Origin: Companilactobacillus kimchii DSM 13961 = JCM 10707
Lineage (GTDB): Bacteria > Bacillota > Bacilli > Lactobacillales > Lactobacillaceae
Direction: 5' to 3'
DNA length: 64,000 bases
Assembly (NCBI RefSeq): GCF_001435445.1
Contig: NZ_AZDH01000005.1
Location: 62,001 to 126,000, forward strand
The notes under the pieces were generated by a model that did not search any database, was not told the origin of the DNA, and saw nothing but the letters and a program-made list of their open reading frames with translations. Positions 8,527 to 16,829 of the stretch are shown here, piece by piece. Position 1 is the first letter of the stretch. The number at the start of each line of letters is the position of its first letter. Position numbers and translations under genes: made by a program.

Positions 8527-10881
8527 ATGACAGTAGTGGATGACTTGCTAGATCAAACTAACTTATTACATAAGTTAATTAGTATTCCGAAAGATTTTGA
8601 TAGTAATGAAAATAATAAGAAAGTTATTGCTAAAAAGAGTGTAAGAGCATCTGAAAAGAATCAATGGAAACACTCTAAAAGAGGAAGTTTAACTAACGTT
8701 TCTAAAGATGGATTTACTTTGGAAGCACCATCTAGATATGATTCTTGGGCTCCCGGAGATCCAACGGATGGGGACTATGTAGGATATGGAAATACTAAAG
8801 CATCGTTAAAGATTGATAACGAAAATTGGCAAGAATATGATCGCTTGGCTTTTAAAATTAATACGAAATGTTCTGAAGTTATAAATCCTAATATAATTTT
8901 TGAAATACATAACGATGGTAAACAAAAAATACCTGATCAATATAATCGGGAAGGTTACCATGTAATAAATCTGATTAACAACTGTGAAAAAACGTATTTT
9001 CTTAATATTTCGGATTTACCTAGAGAAAAGATAACAGAAATTGGATTCAGCTACGAAATAAACGGATCTTATATGGATATTCCAGGCGAGTACAAAGTTG
9101 AATTGAAAAATATTTCTCTTCAAAAGGTTCTAGATGTAACACCTACACATGGATGGGAACCTAACAAAATCAGTTATTCTCACGATGGATATCAGAATGA
9201 TGAAAGAAAAGTAGCGATTGTTTCCGCCGATGATAGTAATGTTGAATTTTCAATAATTGATGCCGAAACGAAAAACACAGTTCTCAATAAAAAAATTAAA
9301 AATCTGAGCAATGGGTTGGGAAATTTTAAAATATTAGATTTTTCAGATTTTGATCAGTCAGGAATCTATCAAATTAAGTTAGGAGATAAAATTACAGCTC
9401 CGTTTAAAATCGGTACCTACGAGGATATTTGGGTTAAAAGTATTCCTAAAGTTTTGAACTTTATCTATGGCGAAAGATGTGGTTATCCAGTACTCGGAAT
9501 TCATGGAACATGTCATGAAGATGTCATTGCCAAAAAAGATGGAAAAACTATAAGTTATAACGGCGGGTGGCATGATGCAGGTGATTTATCACAACAACTT
9601 ATTCATTCCGCTGAAGCAACACAGGCATTATTCAGAATTGCAAATGCTACAGACAATCAGAAATTATCTGAAAGATTATTAGAAGAAGGAAACTGGGGTC
9701 TTGATTTTATATTCAAGACAGACTTTGGTAATGGATTCCACGCTACAAGTGCAGGTGTTTCAAGATGGACCGATAACATGATTGGAACTATGGATGATGC
9801 TTTGGCTAGAGTTCATGATAATCCATATGAGAATTTTCTTTTAAGCAGTATTTTGGCTGATATTTCACAACAAAAAATAATTGGCCAAGATATGAAAAAA
9901 AGATTAGAGCAACTTTCAGTTAGTTATTTTGAAATTGCTCTAAAGAGGTTCAAACAGGCGCCTTATGAAAAAGAACCAATAATGTGGGAACACACTTACA
10001 ACACATCTAAGGCAATTTATAATGCAACGATTGTTATTGCAGCTGGTAATTGTTATTCCGTAACAAAGAATGAAAAATATTTAAGCACAGTTATAGAGTT
10101 CATGAATCGAATGATTAATTGTCAAGAAAGTAAAGGATTGGAATTATTTGATGGAACAATCCTAAAAGGAATGTTTTATAGAGATGCAAGCCACAAAGTT
10201 TTGCAGCATTTCAATCATCAAGCTAGAGAGATGTTGTTTGCTCAGGCATTCTCGACGGCGCTTAAATTGCCAATTTCTGATGTATTACGTGATATTTGGA
10301 AATATCGTGCCAGAGATTATGGTGCATATCTACTTTATTTAAGAAAGTTTACTTATCCTTACCCAATGATTTCAAGCGGTGTGTACTTAGATAGCGAAAA
10401 CACAGATAAAGAAAGCTTTGATGTACAGCATCTGTTAATAGATGATTCTGCATATTCAGAATATGAAACTCAACTTAAAGCAGGTGTACAAATATCTAAA
10501 CATGCTTATGTAAGAAGATTTCCAGTTTGGTTCTCATTTAGGGGTAATGATTCCGTAATTCTTTCAACAGCCAATTCGGCCGCTATTATGGGGAGATTAT
10601 TAAAAAATGAAGAATTAATGAATCTAGCGAATGCTCAATTACGTTGGATTATTGGAAACAATCCTTTTGACCAATCTTTGATGTTTGGTGAAGGAAATAA
10701 TTATCAGCAAGAATATTCCAATTCATCAGGGGATATGGTTGGAGAATTACCTGTCGGTATTGAAACGAAAGATGATGAAGATGTTCCATATTGGCCACAA
10801 TTCAATAATGCAACATATAAAGAAGTATGGATAGTGGCAGCTACTAAATGGTTATCGACAGTTTCAGAATTAATAAAATAG
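8527..10881 (+). CDS. Glycoside hydrolase family 9 protein, apparently cytosolic
   Basis: A 784-residue protein. An N-terminal beta-rich region covers about residues 30-190, a CelD_N-type Ig-like domain about 193-295, and a GH9 (alpha/alpha)6 catalytic domain the rest. The signature GGWHDAGD gives Asp350 and Asp353 as the base pair, and Glu766 in YKEVW fits the catalytic acid. No signal peptide or anchor is present: the protein starts with a polar, acidic stretch. Most GH9 enzymes are secreted cellulases. The cytosolic ones known from chitin pathways are exo-beta-glucosaminidase/glucosidase types, which fits the neighbouring EIIC, ROK kinase and SIS-domain genes. Substrate specificity is inference. 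Confidence 0.85.
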   Translation: MTVVDDLLDQTNLLHKLISIPKDFDSNENNKKVIAKKSVRASEKNQWKHSKRGSLTNVSKDGFTLEAPSRYDSWAPGDPTDGDYVGYGNTKASLKIDNENWQEYDRLAFKINTKCSEVINPNIIFEIHNDGKQKIPDQYNREGYHVINLINNCEKTYFLNISDLPREKITEIGFSYEINGSYMDIPGEYKVELKNISLQKVLDVTPTHGWEPNKISYSHDGYQNDERKVAIVSADDSNVEFSIIDAETKNTVLNKKIKNLSNGLGNFKILDFSDFDQSGIYQIKLGDKITAPFKIGTYEDIWVKSIPKVLNFIYGERCGYPVLGIHGTCHEDVIAKKDGKTISYNGGWHDAGDLSQQLIHSAEATQALFRIANATDNQKLSERLLEEGNWGLDFIFKTDFGNGFHATSAGVSRWTDNMIGTMDDALARVHDNPYENFLLSSILADISQQKIIGQDMKKRLEQLSVSYFEIALKRFKQAPYEKEPIMWEHTYNTSKAIYNATIVIAAGNCYSVTKNEKYLSTVIEFMNRMINCQESKGLELFDGTILKGMFYRDASHKVLQHFNHQAREMLFAQAFSTALKLPISDVLRDIWKYRARDYGAYLLYLRKFTYPYPMISSGVYLDSENTDKESFDVQHLLIDDSAYSEYETQLKAGVQISKHAYVRRFPVWFSFRGNDSVILSTANSAAIMGRLLKNEELMNLANAQLRWIIGNNPFDQSLMFGEGNNYQQEYSNSSGDMVGELPVGIETKDDEDVPYWPQFNNATYKEVWIVAATKWLSTVSELIK

Positions 10882-10906
10882 GTTATTAAAGGGAAGAGGT
10901 ACGATC

Positions 10907-12202
10907 ATGGCTAAAGATGGTTCAGAATCAGCATTTATTACAAAATTATCAGCTATTTCTGGTAAATTAATGGGTAATAAATTTATTGTTTCTATTCGTG
11001 ATGCTTTTGGAGCAGCATTACCCTTATCTATAATTGCATCATTTTTTGTTTTAATTAATAATTTGTTACTAGATCCCAAAATTGGAGTTTTGAAAAATAT
11101 TCCAGGGCATCAATTCATTACCAATGTCGGAATTCAAGCATATAACGGTACATTGGGCATGATGGGTCTTCTTGTTACATTCCTGATTGGTTATTTTTTA
11201 GGTAAGCAACTTGGTTCAGACGGAGTTCTAGACGGTGTAATTTCAGTTGCAGCTTTAGTTACTTTAATTCCTAATATTATTACTGTAACAAGTAATAGTG
11301 GAAAAGCATTCAAGGCTTCGGCCGTATTGACACAATCACAAACATCAGCTGAAGGGATGTTTCTAGGTATTTTCGCTTCAATCGTAGCTACTGAATTATT
11401 GGAAAAAATTAGTAAAAATAAAAAGTTAAAGATCTCAATGCCTGACAGTGTCCCACCAGCAATTGCCAATTCGTTTAATGGATTAATTCCAGCCTTAATT
11501 GTTGTTGCGTTATTTGGTATTTTTGAAGAAACTGTTGTTGCTCTAAGTGGATCAAATGTTCCAGATTTAATTATTAAAGTATTGCAAGCTCCATTAGTTG
11601 GAGGTTTCCAAAATTATTTTGGTATTACTTTATACGGCTTCTTAACATGTTTATTATTTGCTTTTGGTATTCACGGATCCTCCGTTTTAGGAGCTGTTTC
11701 AAGTCCTATTTTACTTACAGCTTTCCAACAAAATATGTCAGCTGTTCAAGCAAATAAACCAGCTCCAAATATCGTTACACAACCATATGTTGATTGTTAT
11801 ATTTATATCACAATGTTTTCATTAGTAATTGCAATTCTTATTGCATCACATAAGAAGAATTATCGTTCTATTGCAAAATTAGGTGCAGTGCCAGCTATAT
11901 TCAATATTGGAGAGCCATTACTATTTGGTTTACCTATTGTATTTAACCCTATTTTGGCAATTCCTTATGTAGTAGTTCCAATTTTTTCATCGACATTGGC
12001 TTATTTTGCAACAGCATTTGGTTTAGTAGCCAAAACTTACGTGGTAGTACCTTGGGTTACGCCAGCTGTTCTTTCTGGATTCTTAGCAACTGGCGGTGAT
12101 TGGCGTGCGTCAGTACTACAAATCGTTATTATTACTGTCGGAGTATTTGTTTACCTACCATTTGTTTATGCAGCAAATAGAATTAAAGATGATTTGGATT
12201 AG
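10907..12202 (+). CDS. PTS EIIC, lactose/cellobiose family, without linked IIA or IIB
   Basis: A 431-residue integral membrane protein with about ten hydrophobic segments. It matches the permease subunit of the lactose/N,N'-diacetylchitobiose/cellobiose PTS family. The signature region near residues 245-256 reads FAFGIHGSSVLG, and a GEPLLFGLP segment near residue 332 is a family hallmark of the substrate site. No IIA or IIB gene occurs anywhere in the window, so it must borrow these from elsewhere. It lies 25 bases after GH9 and 11 bases before the isomerase gene. It would import a beta-linked disaccharide with phosphorylation. Confidence 0.88.
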   Translation: MAKDGSESAFITKLSAISGKLMGNKFIVSIRDAFGAALPLSIIASFFVLINNLLLDPKIGVLKNIPGHQFITNVGIQAYNGTLGMMGLLVTFLIGYFLGKQLGSDGVLDGVISVAALVTLIPNIITVTSNSGKAFKASAVLTQSQTSAEGMFLGIFASIVATELLEKISKNKKLKISMPDSVPPAIANSFNGLIPALIVVALFGIFEETVVALSGSNVPDLIIKVLQAPLVGGFQNYFGITLYGFLTCLLFAFGIHGSSVLGAVSSPILLTAFQQNMSAVQANKPAPNIVTQPYVDCYIYITMFSLVIAILIASHKKNYRSIAKLGAVPAIFNIGEPLLFGLPIVFNPILAIPYVVVPIFSSTLAYFATAFGLVAKTYVVVPWVTPAVLSGFLATGGDWRASVLQIVIITVGVFVYLPFVYAANRIKDDLD

Positions 12203-12213
12203 GAGATGTTTTA

Positions 12214-12990
12214 ATGAAAATTTCAGCGGAACTATTTCCAGTTCTTGAACTATTTAACTCTAATCCTCAAACTACACTACAGAGTTTAGGAAAAATTGGA
12301 TTTACTGGTATTGAATTATATGGCAATCCAACTATAGATGCTGATAAATTAAGATTTATGGTAGAACAAAGTGGATTACAAATAACGGGTTATCAAGTAC
12401 CATGGAGATTAATGCAAAATGGTGGATTGAAAGATGTTATAAAGTATCAAAAATCTTTACATAATAAACATATTATTATCGCAGCTTTGGGAGGACCTTG
12501 GGAATCAGGGCATAAAGTAAGCGAAAATACTATTAGCACTTGGAAAAAACATGCACTGAGAATTAATGAAATGTGTAAAGAGTTATCTATGCAGGGAATG
12601 GATTTAACATATCATACACATTCATATGACTTTGGTGAAAAGGTGGAACGGAAAGAAACTTCTTTTGAAATTTTGAAACAAAATGTTTTACCCATGGTTA
12701 ATTTTGAAATAGATAGCGGTAATTGTTTGGAGGGTGGATTATATCCACAGAAAGAAATTTTAAAATTGTCTGGACGTAGTCCATTTGTTCACTGCAAGCC
12801 ATATTCTAAAGCAAAAAGATATGAGATAAAATTTGATTCATCATTAGATGAAAATGATTGGTCTTCAATTATCGAAGCGTCTAGAATTTCAAAAACAAAA
12901 TGGTTAGTAGTTGAACCAGAATCACAAAGTTTGGGAACTTCATTAGAAATGATGGAAGATGGTTTTAAGTGCATTAATAAATATATTTAA
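12214..12990 (+). CDS. Sugar phosphate isomerase/epimerase (xylose-isomerase-like TIM barrel)
   Basis: A 258-residue TIM-barrel protein of the AP-endonuclease-2/IolE/xylose-isomerase-like family. Likely metal ligands include the Glu in GIELYG near residue 33, the His in YHTHSYDF near residue 135, and EIDSGN near residues 168-173. AGGAG precedes the ATG. It is the last gene of the ROK-GH9-EIIC operon and ends at a terminator. Family members isomerise or epimerise sugars, keto-sugars or their phosphates; the exact substrate cannot be read. Confidence 0.8.
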   Translation: MKISAELFPVLELFNSNPQTTLQSLGKIGFTGIELYGNPTIDADKLRFMVEQSGLQITGYQVPWRLMQNGGLKDVIKYQKSLHNKHIIIAALGGPWESGHKVSENTISTWKKHALRINEMCKELSMQGMDLTYHTHSYDFGEKVERKETSFEILKQNVLPMVNFEIDSGNCLEGGLYPQKEILKLSGRSPFVHCKPYSKAKRYEIKFDSSLDENDWSSIIEASRISKTKWLVVEPESQSLGTSLEMMEDGFKCINKYI

Positions 12991-13026
12991 AAAACGATTA
13001 TCACGTTTATAGTGGTGATCGTTTTT
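12991..13026 (+). terminator. Rho-independent terminator of the GH9 operon
   Basis: The AAAACGAT... arm at 12991-13004 pairs with the arm at 13011-13024, including two G-T wobbles, and is followed by a T run. Confidence 0.85.
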
Positions 13027-13116
13027 TCTTGTTATTAATAATAAAATATTTTGTAATTAAACATATCAAAATGCCCTATTTTTTTGCCTTGTTTAGCGCT
13101 TTTTACTCCTATATCA

Positions 13117-13130
13117 TTGTAGATATACAA
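13117..13130. repeat. Small palindrome upstream of the sunset-protein gene
   Basis: TTGTA-GATA-TACAA is a perfect 5-bp inverted repeat lying 20 bases before the ATG at 13150. It could be an operator or a leader hairpin. Confidence 0.3.
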
Positions 13131-13149
13131 GTAAAAGGGGGTTAAGGGG

Positions 13150-13875
13150 ATGGAAACCGTCATGGTATTAATTTTGATGGCATCTTTAGTTGCTATTTTT
13201 GTTTATGCTTTTAAATGGTTCAAGCATAGACAAAATACTAGAGTCAGAAAACGTGATCAAAAGAAATTATTGATCAGTGTTGCTATTATGGTTATTTCTT
13301 TTATCGCAGTTGGAGTTACAGGGGATAGTACAGAAAAGAGTTCTAGTTCTGATAGTTCCACTAAGACGGAGAAGGTGTCTAAGAAAACCGAATATGTTGG
13401 CAAAGACAAATACAATATTGCCAAGAAAGAGAATGTGGCTTTGATTGCTAAAGAGAAGAAATTGTCTAAGCAAGAGGATAAGCTACAGAATCAACGGGAT
13501 GATATAGAGACTAAAGAGGCCGAAGCTAAACAAAAAGCTGAAGAGGAGCAAGCCGCTGCTAAGAAGCAAGAGAAAAAGCAGGCCAAAGAAGCTCAAAAAC
13601 AACAAGAGGCTGCTCAAAAGCAACAACAAAAACAGGCTCAAGAAGCACAGAAACAGCAACAAGCTCAGCAGTCACAGCAGACTCAACAACAACAGTCTAC
13701 TTCACAACAAGGGGATATGAATACTGCTGAGACGGGAACAATTATTGGTAATTCAAGAAGTCACATTTATCACGTGCCTGGTCAGCGAGGATACAATATG
13801 AATTCGTCTAATGCTGTCCGTTTCAATACAGAACAGGATGCTATCAATGCCGGTTATAGGAGGTCTAAAGTCTAA
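13150..13875 (+). CDS. Membrane-anchored coiled-coil protein with C-terminal sunset-type domain
   Basis: 241 residues. There are two hydrophobic segments at about 3-22 and 43-60, then a long Lys/Glu/Gln-rich helix (about 95-185) of Q and KQ runs, and a conserved C-terminal block of about 40 residues. That block starts GNSRSHIYHVPGQRGYNM and ends AGYRRSKV. It resembles what database annotation calls the sunset domain, often found beside DNA-entry nucleases. Its stop overlaps the start of such a nuclease (TAATG), so the two are translationally coupled. The likely topology puts the coiled coil and C-terminal domain outside the membrane. No enzymatic function is apparent. Confidence 0.8.
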   Translation: METVMVLILMASLVAIFVYAFKWFKHRQNTRVRKRDQKKLLISVAIMVISFIAVGVTGDSTEKSSSSDSSTKTEKVSKKTEYVGKDKYNIAKKENVALIAKEKKLSKQEDKLQNQRDDIETKEAEAKQKAEEEQAAAKKQEKKQAKEAQKQQEAAQKQQQKQAQEAQKQQQAQQSQQTQQQQSTSQQGDMNTAETGTIIGNSRSHIYHVPGQRGYNMNSSNAVRFNTEQDAINAGYRRSKV

Positions 13876-14714
13876 TGAAAAAATTAGCTAAATTGTTGAT
13901 TTTATTGGCATTAGTTCCTTCTGTAACAGCTTGTGTCAATGAAAGTCAGGCTGCAGAAAACAGTCATAGTAAAGTAGAAATAGTAAAGAATTATTCTTAT
14001 CAAAAGAAAACTAAGAAATTAGTAACTAAGAATAAGAAACTCAAAAAATCGATTGAATCGTTACAAAATAAAATTTCTGATGATCAAAAATTTATCGATG
14101 AACACAATAATAAGACAACTCAAAGTACATCCAATACGTCTGATTTAGCTAATCTAAATTACAACGGAACTCAAGAAATTATCGTCAATGATAATAAACC
14201 TAATTTTTCGCAAGAAGATTTGAGCACATCTAAAGGTGCTTGGGATCAGTATGGTGACTTGGATAATTTGAATCGGGTAACAGCTGCTAATGCTTTGCTG
14301 AACGTATCAAAAATGCCATCAACCAAGAGAGAAGCATTACATTGGAATCCGACTGGTTGGCATAATAAGCGGATTAAAGGTGGTTGGTTATACAATCGCA
14401 GTCATTTGATTGGTTACCAATTAACAGGTCAAAATAATAATCCTAAGAATTTGATGACAGGTACACGTTCATTGAATAGTCCAGAAATGTTGGCTCATGA
14501 AATGGATATTGCTTATTATTTGAAACAAAGTAGTTCACATTATATTAGATATCGTGTCACGCCAATCTTTAGAGGAGATGAATTGTTGGCTCGTGGTGTC
14601 CAAATGGAGGCTCAATCCGTTGGTGACAATGCAGTTCATTTCAACGTTTATATATTTAATGTTCAATCAGGCGTTACTATAAATTACGCAGATGGAACAA
14701 GCCAAGTTGGCTAA
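13875..14714 (+). CDS. DNA/RNA non-specific endonuclease, lipoprotein (EndA-like)
   Basis: 279 residues. A short signal sequence ends in a lipobox (SVTAC, Cys20), so the mature protein should be lipid-anchored outside the membrane. A coiled-coil linker covers about residues 40-85. The betabetaalpha-metal nuclease core has an NRSHLIGYQLTGQNNN stretch near 175-190, with His as general base and Asn as metal ligand; pneumococcal EndA has the same arrangement. It likely degrades extracellular DNA or processes DNA during uptake. It is coupled to the upstream sunset protein and ends at a terminator. Confidence 0.88.
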   Translation: MKKLAKLLILLALVPSVTACVNESQAAENSHSKVEIVKNYSYQKKTKKLVTKNKKLKKSIESLQNKISDDQKFIDEHNNKTTQSTSNTSDLANLNYNGTQEIIVNDNKPNFSQEDLSTSKGAWDQYGDLDNLNRVTAANALLNVSKMPSTKREALHWNPTGWHNKRIKGGWLYNRSHLIGYQLTGQNNNPKNLMTGTRSLNSPEMLAHEMDIAYYLKQSSSHYIRYRVTPIFRGDELLARGVQMEAQSVGDNAVHFNVYIFNVQSGVTINYADGTSQVG

Positions 14715-14718
14715 AAAT

Positions 14719-14751
14719 AAAAAAATCGGCCTAATTGTGACCGATTTTTTT
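14719..14751. terminator. Bidirectional terminator
   Basis: AAAAAATCGG at 14720-14729 pairs with CCGATTTTTT at 14741-14750. It lies between the nuclease gene and the convergent MerR gene. Confidence 0.85.
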
Positions 14752-15154
14752 ATTGATTGAATCTTCGAGCGGGGTTCAAGCTATCTTGCTTGTGTCCTTT
14801 AATGATTTCATTTTCTAAGGTGATTCGACGTTTTAATTCATCCAAGTTATTTTGGGCTTGAACGACATTGTCTTGAGCTTTTTGTTCCTGTTTAATAAGT
14901 AATTTATGCCGTTTAATTAAAGCTGCCTTGCCATGTTTTTGACTTAGTTCAATGTATTCTTTGATTTCAGCAATAGGCATGCCTAGTTCACGGAAAAATT
15001 TGATACCTTTGAGCCAAGTTATCGATTCATCATCGAACATACGCTGATTTTCGATGTTTCTCTTTAAAGAGGGAATCATATTCAATTCTGCATAGTAACG
15101 AATCGTAGCAATTGGTAAATCAACTTTTTTACTAGCTTCAGAAATTTTGAACAT
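14750..15154 (-). CDS. MerR-family transcriptional regulator
   Basis: 134 residues. An N-terminal winged helix-turn-helix (FKISEASKKVDLPIATIRYY) is followed by the second MerR helix region (WLKGIKFFRELGMPIAEI) and a long dimerisation coiled coil at about residues 75-125. The C-terminus is short and lacks metal-binding cysteines, as in AdhR/NmlR-like members that sense aldehydes or stress. I start it at the ATG at 15154, which has AGAAGG upstream; the upstream ATG has no binding site. The target genes are not clear from context. Confidence 0.82.
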   Translation of the reverse strand: MFKISEASKKVDLPIATIRYYAELNMIPSLKRNIENQRMFDDESITWLKGIKFFRELGMPIAEIKEYIELSQKHGKAALIKRHKLLIKQEQKAQDNVVQAQNNLDELKRRITLENEIIKGHKQDSLNPARRFNQ

Positions 15155-15397
15155 ATGATCACACCCTTCTTGATGCGACATTATGATGACACGTTTTAAG
15201 TTCAAAAGTTTAATAATGTACATAATGGAGAAGATAAATTTAAAAATATCAAAATTTTACAAACAATTCACCGTTTGTCCACCTTTAACACTCATGATGG
15301 AGAGAAATATTATTAAGTAGTTTTTTATATAAAAGTTAAACTATACTTAAAAAATATATTTGGCTAATATAATATTTTTAGAAAAAAGTGTTTAAAG

Positions 15398-15424
15398 ACA
15401 ATAGTTATCAGTGTTAGCTATTGT
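15398..15424. promoter_or_regulatory. Inverted repeat overlapping the DUF2252-ppk promoter
   Basis: ACAATAG at 15398-15404 and CTATTGT at 15418-15424 are perfect reverse complements. Adding three flanking bases gives 9 of 10 pairs. The repeat occupies the space just upstream of the TATAAT box, so it may be an operator. Confidence 0.45.
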
Positions 15425-15429
15425 ATAAT
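15424..15429 (+). promoter_or_regulatory. -10 box of the DUF2252-ppk operon
   Basis: A consensus TATAAT lies 22 bases before the DUF2252 start codon, with GAGGTGAT as ribosome binding site. No good -35 box is visible, which fits an activated promoter. Confidence 0.5.
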
Positions 15430-15450
15430 ACAAACTGAGGTGATAAAGGC

Positions 15451-16821
15451 ATGATTAATACACCATATACTTTTCAGGATACTGATGCGTTTAAGAGTAC
15501 TGAGCGTTTAATTATTAAGGGTCGCTTTTTTGCGACTGCAGTTTCGGATTCGTTTAATACATTTAAACCTAAAAAAAGAAATATTCATAAAATATTAAAT
15601 ATCAAAAATAAGTTGTTAGTTCCCGAACTACTGGAAGTCAAACGCCAAAGAATGTCCAAGTCTGTTTTTGCATTCTTCCGTGGAACTGTCGATGTGATGC
15701 ATTATGATCTTTCACGAAATGAGAATAGTGGCATTCGTGTTCTGGTCGGTGGGGATGCTCATTTAGGGAATTTTGGTTTCTACGGTTCCTCTGAGGGTCA
15801 ATTATTATTTGATATGAATGATTTTGATGAGGCTCATTTGGGCCATTGGGAATATGATTTAAAACGCCTATTGGTAAGTGCGCTTTTAGTTGCTCGCTCA
15901 CACGGCTTTGATGAAAATGACGTTCAAGAGTATCTCTTAACAGTTGTTGATACTTATTTTGATACGTTGAAGCACATGACAAAAATTTCAGAGATGAAAC
16001 GTTTTATTTTGCCTAACACACTTCAAAATATTACGGAAATATTCGGTAAACTTAAAGATAATGAAGAGTATTTCCAAGAATCTTTTAACAATATGATTGC
16101 TAAAAGTATCAAGAAAGCTCAAAAAAGTAATTCTAAATTAGTTATTGAAAAATATACTGAAGTAAATGATGGTCAACGTCGTTTCGTTGAGAATAAACCG
16201 GTCACACAACACATAAGTAAGAAGGATTATAAGAGTGTTGCGCATGGATACGAAAAGTATAAGAAAAACCAACGTAGTGATGTTAGACTGTTCCTAGAAG
16301 ACTTTAAAATTATTGATATTGTTCGCCATAGTGTCGGAGTCGGCAGTGTTGGTACACTTTGCTATTTGATTTTATTGAGGGACCTAGATAGTAACTACTT
16401 AGTTTTGCAGGCTAAACAGGCTTTACCTATCTATAATAATGACGAGTTGTATTTTGATAGCAAAGTTAGTCAGGGTCAGAATATTGTTAACAGTCAATTG
16501 ATCTTACAAAGTGCTTCAGATCCATTTCTGGGAGCTTTTGATACTGAACAATATAGTTTTTATATGCGTCAATTCAAGGATATGAAATCATCTATTAACT
16601 TAGATAAACTAGATTTTGAATCTTTTAAGGATTATACAAAAGTCTGTGTTATTCTCCTTGCCAGAGCGCATTCACATTCACCAAATTATCCTTTGATTAT
16701 AGGATTTGGTGAAGAATATGCTGATATAGCTAATTCATTGATGAATTTCACCAACAGTTATGCTCAACAAGTGGAGTACGACTTTGAATCATTCCAGAAG
16801 GATTTAAAAGATGAAGGGTAG
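15451..16821 (+). CDS. DUF2252 family protein
   Basis: A 456-residue protein. The conserved DUF2252 blocks are visible: KSVFAFFRGT near residue 70, then GGDAHLGNFG near 107 and LLFDMNDFDEA near 122. The HLGN and FDxNDFD arrangement recalls kinase-like catalytic and metal-binding loops (H-x-D/N and D), so a phosphotransferase fold is likely but no reaction is established. It is followed after 8 bases by polyphosphate kinase under one promoter. This suggests a role in phosphate or polyphosphate metabolism. No signal peptide or membrane segment is visible. Confidence 0.85.
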   Translation: MINTPYTFQDTDAFKSTERLIIKGRFFATAVSDSFNTFKPKKRNIHKILNIKNKLLVPELLEVKRQRMSKSVFAFFRGTVDVMHYDLSRNENSGIRVLVGGDAHLGNFGFYGSSEGQLLFDMNDFDEAHLGHWEYDLKRLLVSALLVARSHGFDENDVQEYLLTVVDTYFDTLKHMTKISEMKRFILPNTLQNITEIFGKLKDNEEYFQESFNNMIAKSIKKAQKSNSKLVIEKYTEVNDGQRRFVENKPVTQHISKKDYKSVAHGYEKYKKNQRSDVRLFLEDFKIIDIVRHSVGVGSVGTLCYLILLRDLDSNYLVLQAKQALPIYNNDELYFDSKVSQGQNIVNSQLILQSASDPFLGAFDTEQYSFYMRQFKDMKSSINLDKLDFESFKDYTKVCVILLARAHSHSPNYPLIIGFGEEYADIANSLMNFTNSYAQQVEYDFESFQKDLKDEG

Positions 16822-16829
16822 TCATTTTA

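Noticed and set aside
15638-15982. A 114-codon minus-strand frame inside the DUF2252 gene
   Set aside because: Its His/Gln/Asn-rich composition and lack of a binding site mark it as a shadow of the conserved plus-strand gene.
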